Shown here piece after piece: positions 24,961-35,113 of a stretch of DNA of 64,000 nt. The stretch's first letter is position 1. The number at the start of each line of letters is the position of its first letter. Source of the stretch: Viola odorata (taxonomy: Eukaryota > Streptophyta > Magnoliopsida > Malpighiales > Violaceae); assembly GCA_963691705.1 (NCBI GenBank), contig OY829539.1, positions 54,534,327 through 54,598,326 of the forward strand, written 5' to 3'. The notes below the pieces were generated by a model that was given only the letters and a program-made list of their open reading frames with translations, was not told where the DNA came from and did not search any database. The translations under genes were made by a program, and so were the position numbers.

Positions 24961-25349
24961 AGGTGCTTTGTTAGAAAATTTTAAGAGGGAAGCTCTTAGG
25001 CAGTGGAGTACAAATCGGATTGTAAATTGGAACCACAATAAATTTTATGTCTTTGCAATTCTCCTTACTTTTTGTGTGAAAATTATTTATTTATTTTTAG
25101 ATACATAAACTTTTTTAAAAAATTCAAAATTGGATTACTTAAATATAAAATTAAACTCTTATAAATTTATAGAATGTAAATTGAATTTTTTTTTATTATT
25201 TTGAAAAAGAAGGAGGAAGATGATGTGGAATTTTGGAATTATTTAATTAGTTAAATAAATATTATTTTTTATATTTTTATAATTATTTTTTGATGTGGAA
25301 ATGCATACATAAAATAAATTATAATAAAAAATTATAAAATTAAATCTAC

Positions 25350-25600
25350 ATCAGTATTTAACGGAAGAAAAGTGCCACGTATTGACGAAGAGTTCGAAAT
25401 AACAATTTCGTCAAATACATAATCGATTGTAGTTTTCTTTTTACGGAGAGTCCATTATAATAGTTTAGGACGAATACAGGGTTCAAAATGTCACTACTCC
25501 TAAGGCTGAAAGCGTCGCTCTTCTGAAAGACCATCAAATTTCGTTCGACACATATAGCCCAAATTACCGCATACAAGATTTGGATTGGTCCAATTCATTA
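25350..25600 (-). pseudogene. Possible LINE ORF2 C-terminal scrap
   Basis: The minus-strand frame 25576-25358 starts MYAVIWAICVERNLMVFQK, which resembles the ILFYAVIWTMWKTRNGVVF segment near the end of the intact LINE ORF2 at 43340-43390. Only a short stretch is similar, so this is a probable rather than certain LINE relic. Confidence 0.5.
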
Positions 25601-25740
25601 AAAAATAGATTAAATAAAAAACAATAGGGTAAATTGCATTAAAAGACATCTTAGAGTTTATGAAATTTTGTAATCTGACCCCTATAGGTTTGAAACTAAC
25701 AATATAATCTGACCCCTAGTTTTGCAAACTTGTAAATCTT

Positions 25741-26096
25741 GTCTTTCCAAACTGGTTTTTCAAAGTTTCCATAAATATCTTCATCTCAGCTCACTCACAG
25801 ACACTCTTGCACACTCTGTATGACATAAATATAACACTTCTGCTGCATCCTCTTTCTTTCCCTCTTTTCTTTATATATATATTTCTTCTTGCAAATAAAA
25901 GAAAAAGAGAGAACAGAAAATATTAAAACAACACCCAGCTGCTAGCTACTCACCAAAAAGAGAAAAGCAAAGAAACCCACCTCTGGATCCATATCTTATC
26001 TTACTTTCTTAGCTATTATCTTAATTTATTATGCTATGCTTTGTTTGGATTTGTGTTTTTTCTGGTAATTTTTACTAGGAAAAGTGGGAGGAGAAG
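25741..26096 (+). promoter_or_regulatory. SQUA-1 proximal promoter and leader
   Basis: It holds a TATA-like run 'tttatatatatatttc' at about 25870 and a leader with 'aacaacacccagctgctagc'. The same sequence lies upstream of SQUA-3, split by LINE-1 (38727-38877 and 43751-43966). SQUA-2 keeps the leader part but lacks the segment with the TATA-like run. Confidence 0.55.
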
Positions 26097-26770
26097 ATGG
26101 GGAGGGGTAGGGTTGAGCTGAGGCGGATAGAAAACAAGATCAACAGGCAGGTGACTTTCTCGAAGAGGAGGAGCGGTTTGTTGAAGAAAACCCATGAAAT
26201 CTCTGTCCTCTGCGATGCTGAGGTTGCTCTGATTGTTTTCTCCACCAAAGGAAAGCTCTTCGAATACTCATCCATCGACTCCAGGTATATACATATTCTA
26301 GCTAGATCCTCACCTTTTTTGTTTTTGTGCTCTTGATTTTTCTTGAACTGATTCTTGATTTGTTCAGGTTGTTGTTCTTGTGTGTGTTTTTCACGTCGCC
26401 GTCCTTCTATTTTCTGGCTTTCTCATGCGTGTGTATCCTAATATGCCATACGCTCAAACTGAGAGATATATAGAGAGATATTACCCAAAACTGAAAAATA
26501 AAGTAATAGTATATATTGCGTATATTGCCTTGTCAGATCTAGTGACCACTTTTGGTTAGATTACCATTAGATACCTCAACTACCCTTTAATATCATGCAT
26601 TATATCCCTAAATTCTCTTTCTTTCTTTGGTCATGACTCTTGATGAAAGTGTGTTTTTGTTCTCACCAAAAAAATAATTCAAGACACCATATTATATATA
26701 TAAAAAAAAACTATAAAATTTCCTTCACTTTTAGCGAGTATTAAACTATAATTCCTTAGCTATAGGAATA

Positions 26771-27831
26771 CTCCCTCCGATCGCGAAAATATGTCATTTC
26801 GAGACCGGGCACGCGGATTAAGGCCGCACTGTTCGTGGGTGGTGATTACCAGGCTGCCCTTCGTTAGTCTTGCCATTCAAACCATCTTCAGCAATTAAAC
26901 AACAATCTGCAAATTAATTGCAGAAAATCAATTGCAAAAAATCCCAAAATCATCATTAAACTCTTTCATTCCTTCAACAAGCAATTACCCAATCTCCCAG
27001 AATCAAGAAATCAATTGCAGAAAATCAATTCAAGAAATCAATTGCAGAAAATCATTATTAAACTCTTCCATTCCTTCAACAAGCAATTACCCAATCTCCC
27101 AAAATTAAGAAATCAATTGCAGAAAATCAATTATTCAATCTCCCGAAATCAAGAAATCAATTGCAAAAAATCATCATTAAACTCTTCCATTCCTTCAATA
27201 AGCAATTACCCAATCTCCCAAAATCAAGAAATCAATTGCAGAAAATCAATTACCCAATCTCCCGAAATCAATTGCAGAAAATCATCATTAAACTCTTCCA
27301 TTCTTTCAACAAGTAATTACCCAATCTCCCAAAATCAAGAAATCAATTGCAGAAAATAAATTACCCAATCTCCCAAAATCAAGAAATCAATTGCAGAAAA
27401 TCATCATTAAACTCTTCCATTCCTTCAACAAGCAATTACCCAATCTCCCAAAATCAAGAAATCAATTGCAGAAAATCAATTACCCAATCTCCCAAAATCA
27501 AGAAATCAATTGCAGAAAACCAAAACTGCCAAAATCAATTAAAAGCCACCTCCCTGCAAATTAAATCAATCCCGATTTCCTCACCCGAAACAGACAAGTG
27601 TGGTGTTTTTTTGTTCGGTTGGGTGGAGGAAATCGTGACACTATTCCACAGACAAGCGTTTGGGAGGGTTCGATGTTGATGAAGATGAAGACGAAGAGTG
27701 AGTGAGAGATGAGAGAGATCGAGGGTGAAATGGTCAGAAATGGGAGAAAGAATGGTTGGAAAGCGAGAACGACATCCATTGCCGACCGCGAAAGAATGTC
27801 TGAAACAACATACTTTCGCGATTGGAGCGAG
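26771..27831. mobile_element. Tc1/mariner-type element with internal minisatellite, 1.06 kb
   Basis: The left end is CTCCCTCCGATCGCGAAAATA and the right end, read inward, is CTCGCTCCAATCGCGAAAGTA. TA flanks both ends. It sits in SQUA-1 intron 1 and is absent from introns 1 of SQUA-2 and SQUA-3. There is no transposase; the middle is mostly tandem repeat. Confidence 0.8.
26905..27535. repeat. Compound minisatellite inside the mariner-type element
   Basis: It is built from two modules that alternate: 'aaatcaattgcagaaaatca' and 'cattaaactcttccattcctt' with 'caattacccaatctcccaaa'. About five long units of roughly 115-135 bp are seen. Two long open frames (27015-27359 and 27347-27679) translate this array and are not genes. 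Confidence 0.8.
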
Positions 27832-28859
27832 TATATAACAAAATAAACAACTTAAGAAGATTAAGATAAAAATTACTCTCCCCGTAACCGCCCACTATTA
27901 GAGTAAACTCACATGCTTTAATTATTTTGTTACCTACTTTAGTTCAACTTATAGATGATCTAAATCTGAAGTCAACTTTAGTTTTACTTTATTTAGAGCT
28001 GAACTTTCATGACATGAAAAAATTTAAGCAGGCCTGAGTTTACGATTAGAGATCATTGAATGAAAACCATTAGAGATCATTGATTTATGAGGATCGAACC
28101 CACGGACTTTTTAAGAGATCACCTCATCCATAACAATTTCATAACTTAATGGATTGTACGTATATTTCTTTTGCCATACTGTTGTGGTGCTGATTTTGAA
28201 TGTGGTAACAGCATGGACAGGATTCTTGAACGTTATGAGAGATACTCATACGCCGAGAGACAACTTCTTCCACATGATGGGGAAACAAGTGTACGTATGA
28301 AAACATTATTGTACATTGAAAGCAAGAATGAGAGAACATGATGAATGATAGATGTCTTCCTTTTCTCAAATGTTTACTGTTGCTACATCAAGATTAGAAG
28401 AGGATGAGGGAATTAATAACGCCACTGACTATTCTTTGCCAGGGTAGCTGGACTTTCGAGCACGCAAAGCTGAAGAGTAGGGTGTAGATTTTACAAAAGA
28501 ACCAAAGGTACGGTCATTATGATCAGCATGTAATGTAAGTAGTTGGTTTTGCTAAAAGTAGAGAAGGATGTTTTAGCTATATGGTTTGTTTGTTGTGTTT
28601 GATTTGGAATTGCAGACATTTCATGGGAGAGGACCTTGATTCCTTAAGCCTCAAGGGGCTTCAAAATCTGGAGCACCAACTTAATTCTGCTCTCAAAAGC
28701 ATCAGGTCAAGGAAGGTAAGAAATTACTATATATCAATGCATGCACTTGTTGCAAGATTAATATCAATGTTGAACTTAACTAATTATCAATGAAATATTG
28801 CTACTTGTACAAAATCAGGTTATGTGTGAATCCATTTCAGAGATCCAGAAGAAGGTAAG

Positions 28860-29800
28860 TGTCACACCCCAAATGAGAGCGTGTGATCGGCTAAGAGTTC
28901 GAATGGATTCTAGTATTCATCTCGAACTCCCACAAATTTGACTCGATTCCTTATGAAGATGTCTTTCAAAATTAACAATTGATTCATTTTAAAACTCAAG
29001 ATTTTATTTTTATTAATTACCAATGGTGACTATTACATCAACTATAGACTTTTTACAACCCAAAAATAGAGCATACAACTATTATCAAATCGGCAGAGGA
29101 GAATATTGAGCATACTGACTAAATTTGAATAGTACTCTCCTAGATTTGCTAACCAGAACTCACTACTGACTACCATCAATTGAAAATGATTATTAAGAGG
29201 GTGAGTTACCACAACTCCGTGAATAGATAATACAAGATATAAACAGTATAAGCAACCATTCATACTCACTATATACACTACATATAATATAATTACTAAT
29301 ATCCAGATATTAAAGCTCGTATACTCATCATGATATAGTTAAATTATCAAAACACAAATAAACTCGAGTTCAAATCGTGATAAATCACGTGTCAGCACCT
29401 TAATTACTATAGGTTATTAAGAGAAAAATTAAACTCTAAATTATTTTTTTTCCTTTCCGCTCTTTTTTCTCTTCTTCCACCGTTCATTTTTATTCCAATA
29501 CAAACGAATTTAACAAATTTCTATTTCATTCCTTTCTTTTCCCTCATGCCATACTAAGCATTAATCTTCTAATTATTGTTTTTAATTATTTTTAATTTTA
29601 TTGTTTTAATGAAAAGAGGCGTGTTGTTGTTTAATTTTTCCATTTAGTTTTTTTTTGAGGTATAAAATAATGCGTTGCTGTTAGACTAACAACTAAAATT
29701 TAACAAAATGGCAACATGCATAGAAAATACAGATTATGAAAGGTCAAATTGCATTTTTGAAATCAGAAGAAGTATTTGTTTTCCGTTAATAGTTTAGGGG
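28860..29800. repeat. TGTCACACCCC repeat in SQUA-1 intron 5
   Basis: It starts immediately after GTAAG of the exon-5 donor. The same start is found at the same place in SQUA-2 (33010) and SQUA-3 (48803). The body shares blocks such as 'aagatgtctttcaaaa', 'gactattacatc' and 'agagtttgtt(a)tttacaacc', although this copy lost part of the last. It is probably an LTR-type or other repeat. I could not find its far end. Confidence 0.65.
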
Positions 29801-30137
29801 AGTAAAACAACTTAAGATGAAAAAAAAATCTAACCTTAAAAAAGCAAATCAGATTCACAAGTCTGAGACCTCACACACCTCCGGCTACAAATATTATAAT
29901 TATTATTAAATTATTTGTATCATTAGCATTCATTCTTTCTTGCAAATATAAGGAAAAGTGAAATCAGAAAATATCAAAACAACACCCACTTACCAAAAAG
30001 AGAAAAAGCAAAGAAACGCACCTCTGGATCCATCTCTTATCTTACTTTGTTGGCTATTATATTAATTTATTATGCTACGCTCTGTTTGGATTTGTGTTTT
30101 TTCTGGTGATTTTTACTAGGAAAAGTGGGAGGAGAAG

Positions 30138-33004
30138 ATGGGGAGGGCTAGGGTTGAGCTGAGGAGGATAGAGAACAAGATCAACAGGCAGGTGACTTTC
30201 TCGAAGAGGAGGAACGGTTTGTTGAAGAAAGCCCATGAAATCTCTGTCCTCTGCGATGCTGAGGTTGCTCTGATTGTCTTCTCCACCAAAGGAAAACTCT
30301 TCGAATACTCATCCATCGACTCCAGGTATACATATTCTAGCTAGATCCTCACCTTTTTTTGTTTTTGTGTTCTAGATTTTTCTTGAACTGAATCTTGATT
30401 TGTTCAGGTTGTTGTGTGTGTTTTTGACGTCGCCGTCCTTCCATTTTCTGGCTTTCTCATGCGTGTGTATACTAATTTGCCATACGCTCTAGAGAGATAT
30501 TACCCAAAACTGAATAATAAAGTAGTACTATATATTGCGTATATTGCCTTGTCAGAACTCGGAAGAAGAAGTGACCACTTTTGGTTAGATTACCATTAGA
30601 TACCTCATCTACCCTTTAATACCATGCATTATATCCCTAAACTCTCTTTCTTTCTTTGGTCTTGACTCTTGATGAAAGTGTTTTTTTGTTCTCATCAAAT
30701 TAAATCGCTTTTATGAGACTTGAGAAATAGCTTAAGTACACTCATATATAACGTAAATGTTATATTATGTAATTGTAGAGTCTTGAGGCTTGCTGTTTTC
30801 CTAGCGGGACATTTCTGTCAATAATTTATAAAATTTAGAGAAATAGAGAGAAGGGTTTACATTTGCTAACTTGGGTACAAATCTCTTGGTTGATAACTAA
30901 TACTATATACTCACAGATGTGCCTAGTTGAGGCAACTACTGCTGCTACTGCTACTGCTACTGCTACTGCGCTATGCAAAGGACCAGCTAGCAAAGCAAAG
31001 CAATGATGACCTTAATTTAGAAACCCCAAATCTGGTTACTTCTTGGATTAATTTGTATATAATATAGTTAGTTATATCTTCTTTCAGAAAGAGGAAACAT
31101 TCTAATTTGTCAATAGTTTCACTGTTTTTGGTACTTTTATTTACTCTTGCTGTTTTGGTGTTGTCCATATACAAAAATTTGACATTTTGTCCACATAATG
31201 TAGTATTATATATATATGATGCTGGTAACAATTTTGTGTATGAATACGGTAGGTGGGTCTGTGTTTGAGTGATTGTACTGTTGGTACATACTTATATGAC
31301 TTAGGAAATATGATGGCAGGTGGGTCTGTGTTTGAGTGATTGTACTGTTGGTACATACGTATATGAATTAGGAAATATGATAGCTAGCCAGGCAGTACTG
31401 TACAGACTTGTGCTGCAGAGAAGCAAATGTGCTCATATATTTGCTGCACCGTATAGTAAGAAAAGAAGTCATCAATATGATCATGTCCGTGCTTTGCACT
31501 ACGTAGCCACGCTTTGACGCATTTTCATCTCTAAAGTAATTGTCATTTTGTTTTCAAAGTACTAGTATACGGAGTATATAGTATATGGGTGAGTATTCGG
31601 ATAGTTTGGTCGGAATACGACAAATTAGGATCGAATTTTTTCGGTGGTAATCCAAACTCTCCGAACATTACCCTAATGATTAGGGCCTAATCTGATTGTA
31701 ATCCGACTATTTCGGATCGGTCAGATTTTTTGGATAAAGTCTTACTTTTTTTAATACTTTTAAATTAATTTTTTATTTTAAAAAAATGTAAATTTTATTA
31801 ATTCTCTTTTTTTAATCCTTATTTGCTGCACCTCAATATGATCATGTCCGTGCTCTGCACTATGTAGCCTACTTTAGTTAAACTTATAGACGATTTAAAT
31901 CTGAAGTCAAATTGTCTCATCATATCTAACATTCTCACTAAATAGTCAAATAATTAATTCATATATTCTTTTCCCATTGATTTGCTTGGATAAATTTGGT
32001 GGCTATGATTTACTTTTATGTCTTTTGGTGAATTGTAGAACTCTTTACCAACACTCGACATTTGATGGCTAGTTGTGGTTGATTAGTTGGTTACACTATT
32101 CATTTGTTCCCATTAAGTTCATATCTTTAACTATTTATTTAGAGCTGAACTTGAACTTCACACGTGAAACTTTCATGACATGAAAAAACTTAAGCAGGCC
32201 TGAGTCTACGATTAGAGATCATTGAATGAAAATCATTAGAGATCATTGATTTACGAGGATCAAACCCACTGACTTTTTAAGAGATCCCCTCATCGCTAAC
32301 TATTTCATAACTTCATGGATTGTACGTATATTTCTGTTGCCATACTCTTGTGGTACTGATTTTGAATGTGGTAACAGCATGGACAGGATTCTTGAACGTT
32401 ATGAGAGATACTCATACGCCGAGCGACAACTTCTTCCTCATGATGGGGAAACAAGTGTACGTATGAAAACATTATTGTACATTGAAAGCAAGAATGAAAG
32501 AAGATGAATGATAGATGTCTTTCTTTTATCAAATGTTTACTGTTGCTAAATCAAGATTAGAAACGGATGAGGGAATTAATAACGCCATGGACTATTCTTT
32601 GCCAGGGTAGCGGGACTTTGGAGCACGCAAAGCTGAAGAGTAGGGTGGAGATTTTACAAAAGAACCAAAGGTACGGTCATTATGATCGGCATGTAATGTA
32701 AGTAGTTGGTTTTGCTAGAAGTAGAGAAGGATGTTTTAGCTATATGGTTTGATTTGGAATTGCAGACATTTCATGGGAGAGGACCTTGATTCCTTAAGCC
32801 TCAAGGGGCTTCAATATCTGGAGCACCAACTTAATTCTGCTCTCAAAAGCATCAGGTCAAGGAAGGTAAGAAATTACTATATATCAATGCATGCACTTGT
32901 CGCAAGATTAATATCAATGTTGAACTTAACTAATTATCAATGAAATATTGCTACTTGTACAGAATCAGGTGATGTGCGAATCCATTTCAGAGCTCCAGAA
33001 GAAG
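30138..33004 (+). CDS. SQUA-2: SQUAMOSA/AP1/FUL-like MADS-box gene, exons 1-5 open, 3' exons missing
   Basis: Exons: 30138-30325, 32378-32456, 32606-32670, 32766-32865, 32963-33004. They total 474 bp and join without a stop to give 158 residues. All four introns have GT-AG ends, and the exon-5 donor GTAAGT is intact. MADS (1-61): [18 protein letters not shown] and [21 protein letters not shown] and K regions: [52 protein letters not shown]. It ends [10 protein letters not shown]. The usual family protein is 240-260 residues, so the last part of the K domain and the whole C domain are lacking. Reading into intron 5 adds about 15 repeat-derived codons before TGA. It could therefore encode a MADS-I-K protein able to bind DNA and dimerise but lacking the C domain, or it may be a young pseudogene. 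MGRA instead of MGRG is a slight oddity. Confidence 0.75.
30935..30970. repeat. (CTGCTA)n microsatellite in SQUA-2 intron 1
   Basis: Runs of 'ctactg' and 'ctgcta'. SQUA-3 has a shorter version at 44748-44770, which shows that the two introns share ancestry. Confidence 0.7.
31244..31385. repeat. ~68-bp intronic tandem repeat, two units (SQUA-2)
   Basis: The unit contains 'ggtgggtctgtgtttgagtg', 'attgtactgttggtacatac' and 'ttaggaaatatgat'. There are two units here, three in SQUA-3 (45096-45295) and none that I can find in SQUA-1. Confidence 0.8.
31585..31840. repeat. Left part of a hAT-like element in SQUA-2 intron 1
   Basis: The sequence 'gggtgagtattcggatagtt' onward matches the left part of the element at 45462-46026 in SQUA-3 intron 1. 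Its right half is missing. A second copy of 'atatgatcatgtccgtgct' follows at about 31837, after the first at about 31475, which suggests a deletion or unequal exchange through this point. Confidence 0.5.
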
Positions 33005-33009
33005 GTAAG

Positions 33010-33356
33010 TGTCACACCCCAAACGAGAGCGTGTGACCGGCTAAGAATTTGAATGAATTCTAGCATTCATCTCAAACTCCCACAAGTCTAACTCGACTCC
33101 TTATTAAGATGTCTTTCAAAATTAACAATTAATTCATTTTAAAACTCAGATTTTATTTTTATTAATTACCAAATAATAATTACAGTAACACATGTTGACT
33201 ATTACATCAACTAATAATTAACAATACAAACCTATTATAGAGTTTGTTATTTACAACCCCAAAATAGGCATATACAATTGTTATCAGATCGACTAGGCCC
33301 TAGCGGAGAAGCATATTGGGCATACTGATTAAGCTTGAAGAGTGTACTTCCCTAGA
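33010..33356. repeat. TGTCACACCCC repeat in SQUA-2 intron 5, cut short
   Basis: It is the same repeat and insertion point as in the other SQUA copies. It is cut by the LINE fragment that begins at about 33357, at 'cctagatct' where SQUA-1 continues 'cctagatttgctaacc'. Confidence 0.65.
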
Positions 33357-34985
33357 TCTACGGCCAGAGATGGATGCAATACGTGGGTTTTGTGAGGCAA
33401 GGCTATTGGAGGAGGCGAGTAACAAGGGAGAGTTGGCGATCCGCTAACTCTTTTGTGCCTCTTGGGAGCAGGTAAACTATTTTTTCTTATGTTATCAGTC
33501 TTTATGTGGAATTGTAGAGGTTTAGGGTCTATCCTCAAGCGAAAAAGGGTGAGGAGATTCATAGAAAAAGAGGGTGCTAGTATTGTGTTTATTCAAGAAA
33601 CTAAGCGTGAAGTAATTGATCAGTTTTTCATCTCGTCCATTTGGGATGACAGTAAGGTGAAGTGGTGCTTCTCTCCATCGGTAGGGAGATCAGGCTGGTT
33701 ATTAACTTTGATTAATATAGAAATTGGAAGTTGGATAAACCAATGTATATCTACGGCGGGTGTGTCAGTCCTGGTTAATGGGTCTCCTTTTAAAGAGTTT
33801 ATGGTTGGTCGAGGTCTCAGGCAGGGATGCCTTCTATCACCTTTTTTTTTTAGTATTGCTGCTAAGGGTTTACACTGTCTCATTTAGAGAAGTGTCGATA
33901 GTGGGGCGATTGTTGGAATCAGTAATCAAGCGAAGGGATGGTCGGTATCTCATGTTCAATTCGCAGATGACATCATTATTTTCTCAGAAAATAATTTACA
34001 GGGTCTCCAAAACATCAAGAGGACTCTCCTTTGGTTCGATGCTTTGTTTGGACTCGAGGTAAATTTTCATAAAAGCTCACTCATTGGAATCAATGTAGAT
34101 GAAAACAGATGTAGCCAATATGCTTCTATTCTGCGTTGTAAACGGGAATCTCTCCCAGTTAAATACCTTGGTCTTCCGTTAGGAGCAAATCCGAACAGGT
34201 CAGCTTCGTGGCAGCCCCTGATCAAACGTATTCAAGCTAGATTGGCCTCCTAGAAATGCAATTTATTGTCTTTAGAAGGTAGACTTGTGCTCATAAAATC
34301 AACTCTGTCTATTATTCCCGGCTATTTTCTATCATGCTTTAAAACTCGTAGAGGTGTTCTGCATGACATCACTCGCATCATCAAGAGGTTCATTTGGTGT
34401 GGCCAGGATTGTGGAAGATATCTAGCTAAGGTTAAATTGGACCATGTGTGTGTAGGGAAGAAATATGGTGGGTTAGGTGTGCAAAATTTGTTCGAAAAAA
34501 ATGCAGCTCTTCTCTTAAAATGGGTATGACGTCTGTGTTTAGGTAAGAGCGGGCTGTGGGGGGATATTCTAAGCCTTGAATATGGGATCTCTGCGTGGTG
34601 TGACCTAAGGGACAGAGTGGTGGTCCGAGCATCCCCGATTTGGAGTTCCATAGCCAAGGTATTTAGTAGAGGAGGACCCCTATTTTCTACAGCTAATTCC
34701 AAGATGTCTTTCCATCTTGGTAATGGGGCAAAGGTGTTGTTTTGAGAGGATACCTGATGCTTCGATCTCCCTTTGCGCGTGAGTCATCCTCGACTATTTA
34801 CTTTGTCTTCACAGCAAACGGCATCAGTGTCTGAGTGCGGGAGATGGGTGGATGGTCAATGGGAATGGGGGTTAAAGTGGAGACGTCCTTTATTCGAATG
34901 GGAGGTTAGTTTTGTGGAAAATATGCTTAGTGTCTTGTTCCAAATGGAAGTAGTGGAATCGATAAATGGATATGGAAAAAGGTTA
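33357..34985 (+). pseudogene. LINE-3: decayed LINE ORF2 with internal deletion
   Basis: The frame at 33453-33887 begins with the endonuclease start MWNCRGLGSILKRKRVRRFI, then FIQETKRE, and reaches SVGRSG. It then jumps directly to the reverse transcriptase part WINQCISTAGVSVLVNGSP and GLRQGC. About 500 codons are missing between. Further pieces in shifted frames read VNFHKSSLIG, PVKYLGLPLGANP, SLEGRLVLIKSTLS and KKYGGLGVQN, with stops and frameshifts. The last recognisable piece is RPLFEWEV at about 34900. It is more diverged than LINE-2 from the intact LINE-1, so a different subfamily. Dead. Confidence 0.8.
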
Positions 34986-35113
34986 ATCATGTAGTTAAAA
35001 AAAATTAATTTAACTTCGCTTTTAATTTCTTCCAAAAAAAATTCTACCTCCGTCCTATATAAAGGTGATGAGATCCACCACTGAAGTTTTACAAGGACCC
35101 TATATTTAGTAAA

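Larger units (their letters stand above)
26097..28854 (+). pseudogene. SQUA-1: SQUAMOSA/AP1/FUL-like MADS-box gene, disabled
   Basis: Exons: 26097-26284 (188 bp), 28212-28290 (79), 28443-28507 (65), 28616-28715 (100), 28813-28854 (42). The MADS domain starts [18 protein letters not shown] and has [13 protein letters not shown], a SQUA-clade signature. Exon 2 gives [20 protein letters not shown], and exon 4 [20 protein letters not shown]. Lesions: codon 15 of exon 3 is TAG (28485-28487) where SQUA-2 and SQUA-3 have GAG, and the exon-5 acceptor is AA (28811-28812) where both others have AG. Exons 6-8 are not seen; a repeat begins 5 bp into intron 5. Intron 1 carries a mariner-type element. SQUA-clade proteins normally control inflorescence and floral meristem identity, but this copy cannot make a full product. 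Confidence 0.9.

Noticed and set aside
27015..27679. Two long plus-strand frames rich in NQEINCRKS repeats
   Set aside because: They translate the minisatellite inside the mariner-type element. The apparent protein repeat is only the DNA repeat.
28075..28120. 'gaggatcgaacccacggac' as a tRNA 3' half
   Set aside because: It resembles a T-arm motif by chance. No cloverleaf could be built, and the same text recurs in the SQUA-2 intron as ordinary duplicated intron sequence.
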